The position numbers and the translations under genes are program-made. From contig CANCLK010000003.1 of NCBI GenBank assembly GCA_947378785.1, positions 1 through 64,000 of the forward strand: DNA of 64,000 nt. Direction: 5' to 3'. This document shows, in pieces, positions 53,076 through 61,846 of this stretch. The notes below the pieces were generated by a model. It was not told the DNA's origin. It did not search any database and saw only the letters and a list, made by a program, of their open reading frames with translations. This stretch comes from Comamonadaceae bacterium (GTDB lineage: Bacteria > Pseudomonadota > Gammaproteobacteria > Burkholderiales > Burkholderiaceae_C). Every line of letters starts with the position of its first letter. Within the stretch, counting starts at the first letter, position 1.

Positions 53076-54395
53076 TCATGAGACGTACTTAACCAGCCAT
53101 AACGACACCCCGGGGAAAAGCAGAAGCAGTGTGGTGCGCAGTGCATCGCTGATGAGAAAAGGCATCACGCCCTTGTAGCTTTCACTGATCGGTACGTCTT
53201 TGGCTAGGCCGTTGACGACATAGACGTTGAGCCCAACCGGTGGTGCCAAAAGGCCAAAGCCGACGGTCATGAGTACCATGATGCCGAACCAGATGGCGAC
53301 GGATTCCCGCGGCATGCCAAAGTCCATCCCGATAACCATCGGGAAAAAGATCGGGATGGTCAGCAGCAACATGGAGAGTTCGTCCATCACTGCACCAAGC
53401 ACCACATAAAACAGCAAGATGGCGGTGACCACCATCAATGGCGACAAGCCCCAACTGCCCACCAAGCCGGCCAACTGATTCGGCACTTGAGTCAGGGCTA
53501 GTGCTGAATTCATCAGGTCTGCACCAATGAAGATCAGAAAGATCATGGCCGAGCTGCTGGCAGTGGCGTAAAAGCACAGTTTGAATTTGGCCCATGTGAT
53601 TTCGCGCTTGAGTAAGGCCGCTAAAAAGGTCGCTGCCGCGCCCACTGCAGCACCTTCGGTCGGGGTGAACAGCCCGCCGTAAATACCGCCAAAAACAATC
53701 AAGAAGATGATGGCAATAGGCACGATTCCCATCAAAGATGCGATTGTCAGTGGTGGACGATGGGGGTCTACATCAGGTGCTTGCCCTGGGACCAGTCGAA
53801 CATAAATGGCAATCGCCACCATGTAGCCGATCATGGCGATGATGCCTGGCACCATGGCTGCGGCAAACAGTTTGGCAATGTTTTGCTCAGTCAAAATCGC
53901 GTAGATCACCAGCGGCACAGACGGAGGAATCAGAATGCCGAGGGTGCCGCCAGCCGCCAGCGTGCCGGTGGCCAGTCGACCAGAGTAGCCGTGACGTTTC
54001 ATCTCAGGCAAGGCAACGCCGGTGATGGTTGCTGCCGTGGCGACCGACGAGCCACAGATGGCGCCAAAGGCAGCACAGGCCAGCACAGCCGCCATGGCCA
54101 AGCCGCCCTTGAAACCGCCCATCACACCGGCGGCAAACTGGAACAGCGCCTTGCTAATACCACCCTGTGTGGCGAAGTGGCCCATCAAGATGAACAGTGG
54201 AATGACCGACAGGTCGTAGCTGGCAAAACGCGCGAAAGCCTGCGCGTTCAGAAAGTTAGAAAATGGCCCCCAGCCAGTTTGCATGACGTAGCCAGCAGCG
54301 CCGGCGGCAAACATGGAAACAGCAATAGGCACCCGAACGGCCATGAAGACCAGCATGATGCCGAAGATAAGCAACGCCAAGCTGAGCGGGCTCAT
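53076..54395 (-). CDS. TRAP transporter large permease DctM
   Basis: A 439-residue inner-membrane protein with about 12 helices. GHFATQGGISKALFQFA, the CAAFGAICGSSVATAATI and LGILIPPSVPLVIYAILTEQ stretches are family hallmarks. It carries out sodium-coupled uptake of the acid bound by DctP. Its ATG overlaps the dctQ stop by four bases; dctP follows after 77 bases. Confidence 0.94.
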   Translation of the reverse strand: MSPLSLALLIFGIMLVFMAVRVPIAVSMFAAGAAGYVMQTGWGPFSNFLNAQAFARFASYDLSVIPLFILMGHFATQGGISKALFQFAAGVMGGFKGGLAMAAVLACAAFGAICGSSVATAATITGVALPEMKRHGYSGRLATGTLAAGGTLGILIPPSVPLVIYAILTEQNIAKLFAAAMVPGIIAMIGYMVAIAIYVRLVPGQAPDVDPHRPPLTIASLMGIVPIAIIFLIVFGGIYGGLFTPTEGAAVGAAATFLAALLKREITWAKFKLCFYATASSSAMIFLIFIGADLMNSALALTQVPNQLAGLVGSWGLSPLMVVTAILLFYVVLGAVMDELSMLLLTIPIFFPMVIGMDFGMPRESVAIWFGIMVLMTVGFGLLAPPVGLNVYVVNGLAKDVPISESYKGVMPFLISDALRTTLLLLFPGVSLWLVKYVS

Positions 54396-54982
54396 ACGTG
54401 TACCTCCCCAGCATCTATTGCATCGGTGTCACCGGCCTCCAAGCCAAAGAGTGTTTGGCCTAGGCCAATCAGTGCAGTCAGCACAAAAGGCGGCACCATC
54501 GCAGCGTAAACAGTCCATTCAGGAAACCCAAGAATTTGTGTTTCCGAATGAGTGTTGTACGAATTGAGCCCACCCAGCAGGGTGCGCCAAGCCAGCAATC
54601 CAAACAGCAAGGCCAATAGCAAGGCACCAAATCTGTCGAGCCTAGCGTGGTCTTGCGGGCTGAGTTTGGTGGTGAAAAAATCCACAATGATGTTGCCACG
54701 TTTGGCTTGGCAATACGGCATGAAAAGCGCGATGGCGGCACCTGTGGCAACGCCTGTCAGTTCAAAGTCGCCCACTAAGGTCGTGTCCAGCAGGTTGCGG
54801 CCAATCAGGCTTGCGCAGGTCATGAGCGTGATGAGGGTTAGCAGCAAGCCGGCCAGGATGGCGAACAGCTTGGCAAGATCATGGAGGAATTTCAAAACAG
54901 CGGCTCCGGGGCAATGATTGGCTGCCATTATGGCTGCTGAATCAGCAAGGTTTGCATGTGGAATGCCCGCATTTGTGGGCAC
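54392..54982 (-). CDS. TRAP transporter small permease DctQ
   Basis: A ~196-residue protein with four membrane helices and the FELTGVATGAAIALFMPYCQ segment typical of DctQ. The start is uncertain: an ATG 18 codons further in (54928) would give a more usual N-terminus. The gene follows the broken hydrolase gene by 12 bases and is coupled to dctM. Confidence 0.88.
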   Translation of the reverse strand: MPTNAGIPHANLADSAAIMAANHCPGAAVLKFLHDLAKLFAILAGLLLTLITLMTCASLIGRNLLDTTLVGDFELTGVATGAAIALFMPYCQAKRGNIIVDFFTTKLSPQDHARLDRFGALLLALLFGLLAWRTLLGGLNSYNTHSETQILGFPEWTVYAAMVPPFVLTALIGLGQTLFGLEAGDTDAIDAGEVHV

Positions 54983-54994
54983 ATCTAAAGGCCT

Positions 54995-55628
54995 TTAGCT
55001 GACTTTAACTTTTAACGTGCCAATACCGGCCACACCGCCCATCAAAGTGTCACCCGCCACCACGGCTGCAACGCCAGCCGGGGTGCCGCTGTAGATCAGG
55101 TCGCCGGGTTGCAGTTCCCAGGCGGCTGACAGGTGCTCAATGCTTTCGGCGATGTTCCAGATCAGTTTGGAGGTGTCGCTGCGCTGACGGTCTTTGCCGC
55201 CGACCTGCAGATAAATCTCGGCGTCTTCGATGTCGCCAGCATCCGCTGCGCGGGTGATCGGACCAATCGGTGCTGAGTGGTCAAAGCCTTTGCCGATGTC
55301 CCAAGGACGCCCCAGTTTTTTGGCTTCGTTTTGCAGGTCGCGGCGTGTCATGTCGAGACCCACTGCGTATCCGTAGATGTGCTTGAACGCATCTGCCGCC
55401 TTGATGTTTTTGCCGCCCTGGCCAATGGCCACCACGAGCTCGATCTCGTGGTAAAAATTCTGGGTCAAGCTCGGATAGGGCATGTCGCCGGTTTGGCCGT
55501 CTTCAACCACGATCAGTGCGTTGGCTGGCTTGAGAAAAAAGAACGGTCGCTCGCGGCCCGTGAAACCGCTCAGACAGTCGAATGACTGGAACGGAGACCG
55601 TAGCGGGCGGCGTGAAAACAAAACTCAT
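54995..55628 (-). pseudogene. Fumarylpyruvate/acylpyruvate hydrolase (FAH family), broken by a deletion
   Basis: The C-terminal ~190 residues are a good FAH-family enzyme: GFTGRERPFFFLKPANAL, the metal Glu pair YHEIELVVAIG, Asp in GLDMTRRD, Lys in DIGKGFDHS. The gene must start at the ATG at 55628, which overlaps the dioxygenase stop (ATGA) and reads MSFVFTPPATVSVPV, the normal family start. That frame closes after about 40 codons because roughly 60 bases between it and GFTGRE are missing, not a multiple of three. The lost part normally carries the CVGRNYxxHAxE stretch with the catalytic His and Glu. A TTG in the other frame could start a 208-residue product, but it would lack this pair. Confidence 0.75.
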
Positions 55629-56704
55629 GACACTCTTTCTTCTTTGTGTATGCCCAGTGCGACATGCACCGGTCGGTCTGAAAAACTAAACAGCACACAG
55701 CCCTTGGCCGACGCTAGGCGGGTCGTGTGCCAGGACGGAACCACAAAATGATCGCGCTGCCCGAATTCAAATTCGCTGCCGCCGCTGGGGCCTTCGATGG
55801 AGACTTTGCCGGTGCCTTCGACAACGCTGAACACAGCGCCGTCGGTCTGGCGGTACGGCTTGCCAACAAAGCCGGGGGGGAGGCGTTGCATGAAGGTCGC
55901 CATGGTCGGCATGGGATAGCCACCTGTTGCCGGATTGATGTAGCGCAGCTTGACGCCATCCCACGCGTCAATCGGCGCTTGTTGCTCGAGTTGGTGCAGC
56001 GCTTCACGTGTGCGCTCGTAGGGGTAACTGAATATGGGCGATGTTTGACCAAACGGTGGGTCATGCCGAACCGGCAGCATGTTGACGCCGTAGCGCTGGT
56101 AGCTGGTGCCTTCGGCTTGGGTCAGTGGCTGCGACGCGGTGCCGCCGTTTTCGGCAAAGCCAGCGTCAAAGAATCGCAGCATCGGAATGTCGAGTCCATC
56201 GAGCCAGACCACGGGTTCGCCAGCCTCTACGTTGGCGTCGTGTCCGTGGTCATGCCAGGTCCAACTGGGCGTGATGATGAAATCGCCCGGATGCATGCTG
56301 GTTCGTTCGCCGTTGACGGTGGTGAAAGCGCCGTGGCCTTCAACCACGAAGCGCAGTGCGCTTTGGGTATGCCGGTGGCTGGGCGCGACCTCGCCAGGCA
56401 AGATCAATTGCAGGCCGGCGTAAAGCGATTGCGTGATGGCTGACTGTCCGCGCAGCGCCGGGTTTTCCATGATGAGCACGCGTCGAACGGCTTCTTCAGC
56501 CGTGATCAGTTGGCCCGACTGCATCAAAAAAGGTCGCACATCGTCGTAGCGCCAAAGGGCGGGACGACAGGGTGTGTTCGGACTGGCTGGCACCAGCGCA
56601 TGCAAAACCTCCCACAGCGGCGTCATGCTGTGGTGGCTGATCGCTTCGTAAAAATCTTGGCGGGCTTGCTGTGTGGCTGTGTTGGCCAACGATGCGGGGC
56701 TCAT
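55625..56704 (-). CDS. Gentisate 1,2-dioxygenase
   Basis: A 359-residue bicupin ring-cleavage enzyme that opens gentisate to maleylpyruvate with Fe(II). The N-terminal cupin has the metal His pair in PSHRHTQSALRFVVEGHGA and DFIITPSWTWHDHGH; the C-terminal cupin has VFSVVEGTGKVSIEG without the full metal set, as is usual. TPLWEVLHALVPASP and CRPALWRYDDVRPFL are typical of the family. Downstream in the same operon are the broken FAH hydrolase and dctQMP, and upstream an ABM gene. No maleylpyruvate isomerase is present in the window. Confidence 0.92.
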   Translation of the reverse strand: MSPASLANTATQQARQDFYEAISHHSMTPLWEVLHALVPASPNTPCRPALWRYDDVRPFLMQSGQLITAEEAVRRVLIMENPALRGQSAITQSLYAGLQLILPGEVAPSHRHTQSALRFVVEGHGAFTTVNGERTSMHPGDFIITPSWTWHDHGHDANVEAGEPVVWLDGLDIPMLRFFDAGFAENGGTASQPLTQAEGTSYQRYGVNMLPVRHDPPFGQTSPIFSYPYERTREALHQLEQQAPIDAWDGVKLRYINPATGGYPMPTMATFMQRLPPGFVGKPYRQTDGAVFSVVEGTGKVSIEGPSGGSEFEFGQRDHFVVPSWHTTRLASAKGCVLFSFSDRPVHVALGIHKEERVS

Positions 56705-56738
56705 AGTGCTGTTCCTTGAACGGTTGGTGCGCTTCAGA

Positions 56739-57041
56739 TCACTCCGATTTCATCAGCAATTCAAAGTGCTCAACCACCGGTGGTGCGGCAAAAAAGGGAC
56801 CAACAATCGCCCGCCAGTTGGCAAATTCTGGCGACTCCCGAAAGCCAACGGTGTGGTCTTCCAGCGTGGCCCAGAAAATTTGCAGCACGTAGCGTTCTGG
56901 ATTCTCAATGCCTTGATTGACCTTGAAGCCCTTGAACCCGTGGGCGCCCGAAATCACGGTGCGAAGACCGCGTTCGATGGCTTCATTGAAAGCGGTTTGC
57001 TGGCCAGGTTGAATGCGAATGTCAGCGAGTTCGAGAATCAT
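56739..57041 (-). CDS. Antibiotic biosynthesis monooxygenase (ABM) domain protein
   Basis: A 100-residue dimeric ferredoxin-like protein. LADIRIQPGQQTAFNEAIE, then FKGFKVNQGIENPERYVLQI and FANWRAIVGPFFAAPPVVEH, are characteristic of the ABM/YgiN-type group. Members act as cofactor-free monooxygenases or scavengers in quinone metabolism. It starts the gentisate operon (34 bases upstream of the dioxygenase) and may handle a quinone or hydroquinone by-product; that is inferred. Confidence 0.85.
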   Translation of the reverse strand: MILELADIRIQPGQQTAFNEAIERGLRTVISGAHGFKGFKVNQGIENPERYVLQIFWATLEDHTVGFRESPEFANWRAIVGPFFAAPPVVEHFELLMKSE

Positions 57042-57216
57042 GAAGTTCCTTTTGCAGTGAATGTGCGGGGCGGGAGTGGCATTGTTTTTGCCTGATTATA
57101 AAAATAGCTCGATGGCATTGACTTTTTGCAGGCTCAGCTGCGCCGGGCTTGATGATCGACGTGGGAGCTGGCTACTGTGATTGGCGTCGGTCACGCCATG
57201 CTTTGTGGTGAGTTGT

Positions 57217-57996
57217 TTAGCTGTGTGGACGGCACGCCATGGCCGCTGCCTTCAGCGAAATACCCAGCAATTTAAGGTCGATCGACAAGACCAAAAACTT
57301 GGCACCTTTGGCGCGCCAACGTTCGATCTCGTCAGGGTGGTTGACGTACATACCAATGGGGATATTGCTTCGCTCTGCTGCCGAGAAGACCTGACCCACG
57401 GCAGCCTCTACCTTCGGATGTCGCAGCTGGCCAGGCACCTGAAAGGACGTTGCCAAGTCACCAGGTCCTGGCATCACCCAGTCCACAGGTTTTTGCGACA
57501 AGATCTCGTCAATGTTATCGACACATTCCCGATCTTCCACCAGACCAATCGTGACGATGTCGTTGTTTGCGCGCTTCACATAGGCGGCGAAGTCACCGAT
57601 CCCGAAGTCGGCGGCGGAGACGCCGGTGCATGTGGGCCGGCTCCCCTGCGGGGCGTACCGGGTGGCCTGTAACGCTTCTAATGCCCCCGAGCCAGGTAGA
57701 CCGAGGTGCGGGATCATGATTCCCTCGCATCCTGCGTCCAGCAGTCGGGGGACGTCACCTAGGGTGGCAGGGCCTACCCGAACAAGTGCACTCATGCCCG
57801 ATGCGCGGGCGGCACGCAGATGGCCCATGGTCGACCGCAGATCATTCAGTCCGTGCTCCATGTCCACGATGATGAAATCGAACCCGGCCGACGCGTACAC
57901 CTCTGTGATGCTGGCGTCGGTCGAAAAGACAAACGAGCCGAGAAGAAAATCCTGACTTCTGATTCTCTCGTTCAGTGAGGGGCGTGCAGGCAGCAT
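57217..57996 (-). CDS. HpcH/HpaI family aldolase
   Basis: A 259-residue class II pyruvate aldolase of the 2-keto-3-deoxy-L-rhamnonate/HpaI type. FIIVDMEHGLNDL holds the base region, ALVRVGPATLGDVPRLLDAG the substrate Arg, and the metal Glu lies in IGLVEDRECVDN with MPGPGDLATSF as the Asp loop. These enzymes cleave 4-hydroxy-2-oxoacids to pyruvate and an aldehyde. TctC 10 and a crotonase gene lie upstream on the same strand, so it may finish degradation of a ring-opened compound. Confidence 0.9.
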   Translation of the reverse strand: MLPARPSLNERIRSQDFLLGSFVFSTDASITEVYASAGFDFIIVDMEHGLNDLRSTMGHLRAARASGMSALVRVGPATLGDVPRLLDAGCEGIMIPHLGLPGSGALEALQATRYAPQGSRPTCTGVSAADFGIGDFAAYVKRANNDIVTIGLVEDRECVDNIDEILSQKPVDWVMPGPGDLATSFQVPGQLRHPKVEAAVGQVFSAAERSNIPIGMYVNHPDEIERWRAKGAKFLVLSIDLKLLGISLKAAAMACRPHS

Positions 57997-58035
57997 GACA
58001 TCAGCCCTTGTTGGGTGTTGTGTGCGGTCGTTTAA

Positions 58036-59022
58036 TCACTCGACCTTGCCGATGCGCTTGATCGCCTCACTGATGTTGCGAGCGTCGCGGTTCAAGAACT
58101 CTTCGAACGCCTTTCCGTCTCGATAGTCGATCGGTGTTCCCACGGTCGCCATCTGCCGCTTAAATTCAGGACTTTCCGCGGCTCGGGCAATGTTTTTGCG
58201 CAAGATCTCCGCCACAGAATCTGGTGTGTTCAGTGGCGCGAAAATGCCGACCCATAAATAGAACTCGACGTCCTTGTAGCCAAGCTCTATGGCTGTCGGA
58301 ACATCCGGTAGCAGCGGATGGCGCTTGGCACCAGTGATCACCAGTGCGCGCAGTGCACCGCTCTTCACGTGCGGCGCAGCGACGGCCGGAGATGGCGTTG
58401 TGGCCAGCACATGCCCGCCCAGTACCGCATTGAGTGCGGGGCCACCCCCTGAAAAGCTCACGTGTTGCAGCTTCATGTCTGCGGTATGCGCCAGCATCTC
58501 GACAGGGAGATGCACCGCGCTGTAGGGGCCCGACGAAGCATAGGAAATCTTGCCGGGATTCTGCCGCGCGTCTGCCACGAATTCAGCGTAGGTTTTCCAA
58601 GGCGCGTCCGCTTTCACTACCAGCACCAGCGAGTCAGCGACCAGCAAGGCCAGCGGTTTGAATTTTGAGCTGTCGTATTTCGGCGTGCGACCGAACATGC
58701 GATCGGCTTCTGGCAACGCGTGGAGGGCAGGGTGCGTGGCGAGGAGCGTGTAGCCATCCGGTTCGGCATTGGCTGCTGCGGCCATCCCAACGGCGCCCCC
58801 GGCGCCAGGACGGGTGCTGATGATCACTGGCTGCTTCCACTGCGCATTTAGCGCCTGTGCAAACGACCGCGCAGCTAGGTCGACCGCGCCACCTGGCGGG
58901 AAGGGAACGATCAGGTTCACGGGTTTGTTTGGGAACTCCGTCTGCGCCTGAACACCCGTTGTACCCAGCAGCATGCTGGAGACCAAGAGCATCAGTAGTC
59001 GAACCGGTGTTGACGATTTCAT
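58036..59022 (-). CDS. TTT-type (Bug/TctC) periplasmic substrate-binding protein 10
   Basis: A 328-residue binding protein with a signal peptide (LMLLVSSMLLGTTGVQAQ) and standard ligand loops VPFPPGGAVDLAAR and STRPGAGG. GGAGACAAGTC is placed correctly for the ATG at 59022; an ATG six codons earlier overlaps this site. It stands between the HpcH/HpaI aldolase and the crotonase, in one direction with short gaps. Confidence 0.92.
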   Translation of the reverse strand: MKSSTPVRLLMLLVSSMLLGTTGVQAQTEFPNKPVNLIVPFPPGGAVDLAARSFAQALNAQWKQPVIISTRPGAGGAVGMAAAANAEPDGYTLLATHPALHALPEADRMFGRTPKYDSSKFKPLALLVADSLVLVVKADAPWKTYAEFVADARQNPGKISYASSGPYSAVHLPVEMLAHTADMKLQHVSFSGGGPALNAVLGGHVLATTPSPAVAAPHVKSGALRALVITGAKRHPLLPDVPTAIELGYKDVEFYLWVGIFAPLNTPDSVAEILRKNIARAAESPEFKRQMATVGTPIDYRDGKAFEEFLNRDARNISEAIKRIGKVE

Positions 59023-59125
59023 TTGACTTGTCTCCTTCATGGTGGGTCGTGCGCAGTGGTTTCACTGCATGTGGGACGGCCTGACGGTTGTAGCGCCGTC
59101 CTTGGGAACGCGGATCCTCAAGCGT

Positions 59126-59899
59126 TCAATCCACTCTCTGGACGGCCGCCAAGCCCTCAACGGCGAGGCCGTAGCCCAGAAGGTCGTGCATGCGCGTCTT
59201 GAGGTCTTGCGTCAGCATCACTCGGGTGTAGCGGCGCAGCAATGGCGGACGCAGCCTGAGCTGGCGAGCCAGCTCCCACGCGCGGGGCAGCAGCTTCTCG
59301 GCAGGCAGAATCTCGTTGACCAAGCCGACGTCTTTGGCTTCTTGTGCATTCAGAATCTGTCCCGTGAGCAAGAAGTAACGACCCCGGGTTGGCCCCATGA
59401 CCAGCGGGAAAAGGACATGCACGCCGTCGCCAGGAACCAGCCCGCCGTGGTAATGCGCGGAGTCTTGGATCGTCGTGCTCTCGGCTGCTAGAACGATGTC
59501 GGACAGCAAGGGAATCTCTGCGTGCCGAACGCACGGGCCATTGATCGCGGCGATCACCGGCACTTCGATGTTGAGGAGGTTCATCAGCAGGTGTCGGCCC
59601 TCCCAGAACCACATCTTGTCCCACTCTTCGGCGGTCCCTGGGGAGCGCGGGCTGTGGTGGCCGCCCTCGCCGCTGGGCTGCACCGTGGGGCCGGAGTATT
59701 CATCGCCAGTACCGGTCAGGATCACGACCTCGTTCTCACGATCGCGTCCGACGTCGAGAAAGGCACGTTCCAGATCCTCGTGAGCCTGCTTACTCCAGCG
59801 CAACGGCCCCCCCAAAGTATGGAACTGCATTTCCAGAATCCCGTTTTCACGGCGCATTCGCACCGACCCGTACTTGGTTGAATACTCTTCAAATGACAT
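59126..59899 (-). CDS. Enoyl-CoA hydratase/isomerase (crotonase) family protein, 6-oxocamphor-hydrolase-like
   Basis: A 257-residue crotonase-fold enzyme. From memory it resembles 6-oxocamphor hydrolase closely: an EYS-KY N-terminus, CxxDRENxVVILTGTG-like GRDRENEVVILTGTG, IEVPVIAAINGP, EIPLLSDIVLAAES, and a His followed nine residues later by the PGDG Asp in AHYHGGLVPGDGVHVLFP, matching the His/Asp of that enzyme. Those enzymes cut a C-C bond in a cyclic beta-diketone without CoA. A normal enoyl-CoA hydratase is an alternative: the usual two catalytic Glu are not evident. It is the first gene before TctC 10 and the aldolase. Confidence 0.8.
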   Translation of the reverse strand: MSFEEYSTKYGSVRMRRENGILEMQFHTLGGPLRWSKQAHEDLERAFLDVGRDRENEVVILTGTGDEYSGPTVQPSGEGGHHSPRSPGTAEEWDKMWFWEGRHLLMNLLNIEVPVIAAINGPCVRHAEIPLLSDIVLAAESTTIQDSAHYHGGLVPGDGVHVLFPLVMGPTRGRYFLLTGQILNAQEAKDVGLVNEILPAEKLLPRAWELARQLRLRPPLLRRYTRVMLTQDLKTRMHDLLGYGLAVEGLAAVQRVD

Positions 59900-60072
59900 G
59901 TTTCACCTTTATTGACGCAACACCGTTGATCGAAACAGTCAGTGCGGCCTGCGCAGCAAAACACGGCTGACCATGACTGTCACTATTGTTTGAAAATTCA
60001 GTGTATAGGTTAAGAATGGTCTGCACAATCCCGGCAAACGCGCGATTCAGCAGCCTCTGAGACAATACTGGC

Positions 60073-61506
60073 ATGAGCGAAACCCTTTCCGGCACCCCGT
60101 CCACATCAGTGGCCCCTCCTTCGTCAACAACCCCCAAATCCGCTCCACGCGTCGGATTTGTCAGCCTTGGCTGTCCCAAGGCTTTGACCGACTCCGAATT
60201 GATCCTGACCCAGCTGAGCGCTGAAGGTTACGAGACCTCCAAGACCTTTGAAGGCGCTGATCTGGTGATCGTCAACACCTGCGGTTTTATTGACGACGCT
60301 GTGCGCGAGAGCCTAGACACGATCGGCGAAGCACTGGCCGCCAACGGTAAAGTCATTGTCACGGGTTGTCTGGGTGCCAAGGCTGGTGAGGCCGGAGGTA
60401 ACCTCGTCAAGCAGATGCACCCAAGCGTGTTGGCTGTGACAGGACCGCATGCCACGCAAGAGGTCATGGACGCGGTGCACCTGAATCTGCCCAAGCCACA
60501 CGACCCGTTCGTCGACTTAGTACCCAACTCATTCGGCATCGCCGGCATCAAGCTCACACCGCGGCATTACGCGTACCTGAAGATCAGCGAAGGCTGCAAC
60601 CATCGCTGCACCTTTTGCATCATCCCGTCGATGCGCGGCGACCTCGTCTCGCGGCCTATTGGCGACGTGCTGGTCGAGGCTCGGGCCTTGTTTGAAGGTG
60701 GCGTTAAAGAACTTTTGGTGATCAGCCAAGACACTTCGGCTTACGGTGTTGACGTGAAATACCGCACTGGTTTTTTCGACGGAAAACCGGTCAAAACCCG
60801 CATGTTGGAGCTGGTCAAAACGCTGGGCGAATTGGCCGAACCCTACGGTGCCTGGGTTCGTCTTCACTACGTCTATCCGTACCCCAGTGTCGATGAGGTG
60901 ATTCCGTTCATGGCCACGGGCTTGGTCTTGCCTTACCTTGACGTGCCTTTGCAGCACAGCCACCCTGACGTTCTGAAGCGCATGAAGCGGCCCGCCAGCG
61001 GCGAGAAAAACTTGGAGCGCATTGCGCGCTGGCGCGAGATGTGTCCCGAGATCGTCATTCGCAGTACCTTCATTGCGGGTTTCCCGGGCGAAACCGAAGC
61101 CGAGTTCAGTCATTTACTTGACTTCATGCGTGAAGCCCGCATTGACCGTGCCGGTTGCTTCGCCTACAGCGCAGTGGCGGGCGCGACCGCCAATGACATT
61201 CCGGGCATGTTGCCGCTGGAACTGCGCGAAGAACGCCGTGCCCGTTTCATGGCCGTGGCCGAAGAAGTCTCCAGCCAAAAATTGCAAGAACGCGTTGGTG
61301 CCACCATGCAAGTATTGGTGGACTCTGCACCGGCCCTAGGGCGCAAAGGCGCCATTGGTCGCAGCTATGCAGATGCGCCAGAAATTGACGGTACGGTGAA
61401 GTTGCTGCCGCCTGAAAAAATCAGCAAAACCTTGAAGGTTGGCGAGTTCACACGCGCCCGCATCGTCGGCACGCAAGGCCATGATTTGGTGGCTGTGCCG
61501 GTCTGA
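60073..61506 (+). CDS. rimO: Ribosomal protein S12 methylthiotransferase RimO
   Basis: A 477-residue radical-SAM enzyme that adds a methylthio group to Asp88 of ribosomal protein S12. The N-terminal domain has three cluster Cys ([29 protein letters not shown]), the radical-SAM motif is CNHRCTFC, and a C-terminal TRAM domain follows. Length is normal with a slightly longer, Ser/Pro-rich N-terminus. It diverges from the crotonase gene and ends before a strong terminator shared with the opposing tRNA-Leu. Confidence 0.96.
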   Translation: MSETLSGTPSTSVAPPSSTTPKSAPRVGFVSLGCPKALTDSELILTQLSAEGYETSKTFEGADLVIVNTCGFIDDAVRESLDTIGEALAANGKVIVTGCLGAKAGEAGGNLVKQMHPSVLAVTGPHATQEVMDAVHLNLPKPHDPFVDLVPNSFGIAGIKLTPRHYAYLKISEGCNHRCTFCIIPSMRGDLVSRPIGDVLVEARALFEGGVKELLVISQDTSAYGVDVKYRTGFFDGKPVKTRMLELVKTLGELAEPYGAWVRLHYVYPYPSVDEVIPFMATGLVLPYLDVPLQHSHPDVLKRMKRPASGEKNLERIARWREMCPEIVIRSTFIAGFPGETEAEFSHLLDFMREARIDRAGCFAYSAVAGATANDIPGMLPLELREERRARFMAVAEEVSSQKLQERVGATMQVLVDSAPALGRKGAIGRSYADAPEIDGTVKLLPPEKISKTLKVGEFTRARIVGTQGHDLVAVPV

Positions 61507-61545
61507 CAACCCCAGCAGCAGCCGGGCTGAACAGAGCCCGGCCAG

Positions 61546-61585
61546 AACGACAAAAAGCCGCTGAATTCAGCGGCTTTTTGTCGTT
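61546..61585. terminator. Bidirectional palindromic terminator between rimO and tRNA-Leu
   Basis: Forty bases form a perfect palindrome (20-base-pair stem, centre GAATTC), with A5 and T5 runs inside the arms. It lies 39 bases after rimO and 10 bases beyond the tRNA-Leu 3' end on the other strand, so it can terminate both. A second, smaller hairpin (61521-61528 with 61535-61542) precedes it. Confidence 0.92.
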
Positions 61586-61595
61586 TGAGTATCTA

Positions 61596-61680
61596 TGGTG
61601 CCCGGGAGAGAACTCGAATCTCCACATCTTGCGATACACGGACCTGAACCGTGCGCGTCTACCAATTCCGCCACCCGGGC
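61596..61680 (-). tRNA. tRNA-Leu (anticodon CAG)
   Basis: An 85-base class II tRNA on the minus strand. The acceptor stem pairs GCCCGGG with CCCGGGC and CCA is encoded. The anticodon stem CACGG/CCGTG encloses TTCAGGT, giving CAG. A long variable arm is present, as expected for leucine tRNA. Confidence 0.96.
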
Positions 61681-61846
61681 ACAACTAGCACTGTACCATG
61701 ACTCCAATGGCTTGTTGAGTGTGACGCTCAAAAAAATCAGTTACCCACCATGTTCCGGTTTGTAACGTGCATGCCTTATGCTGATGCCTGTGCAAGCGCA
61801 AGTCACAGCCCTTTTTTGCGCTGGCTGACAAGACACTCTATTTTTA

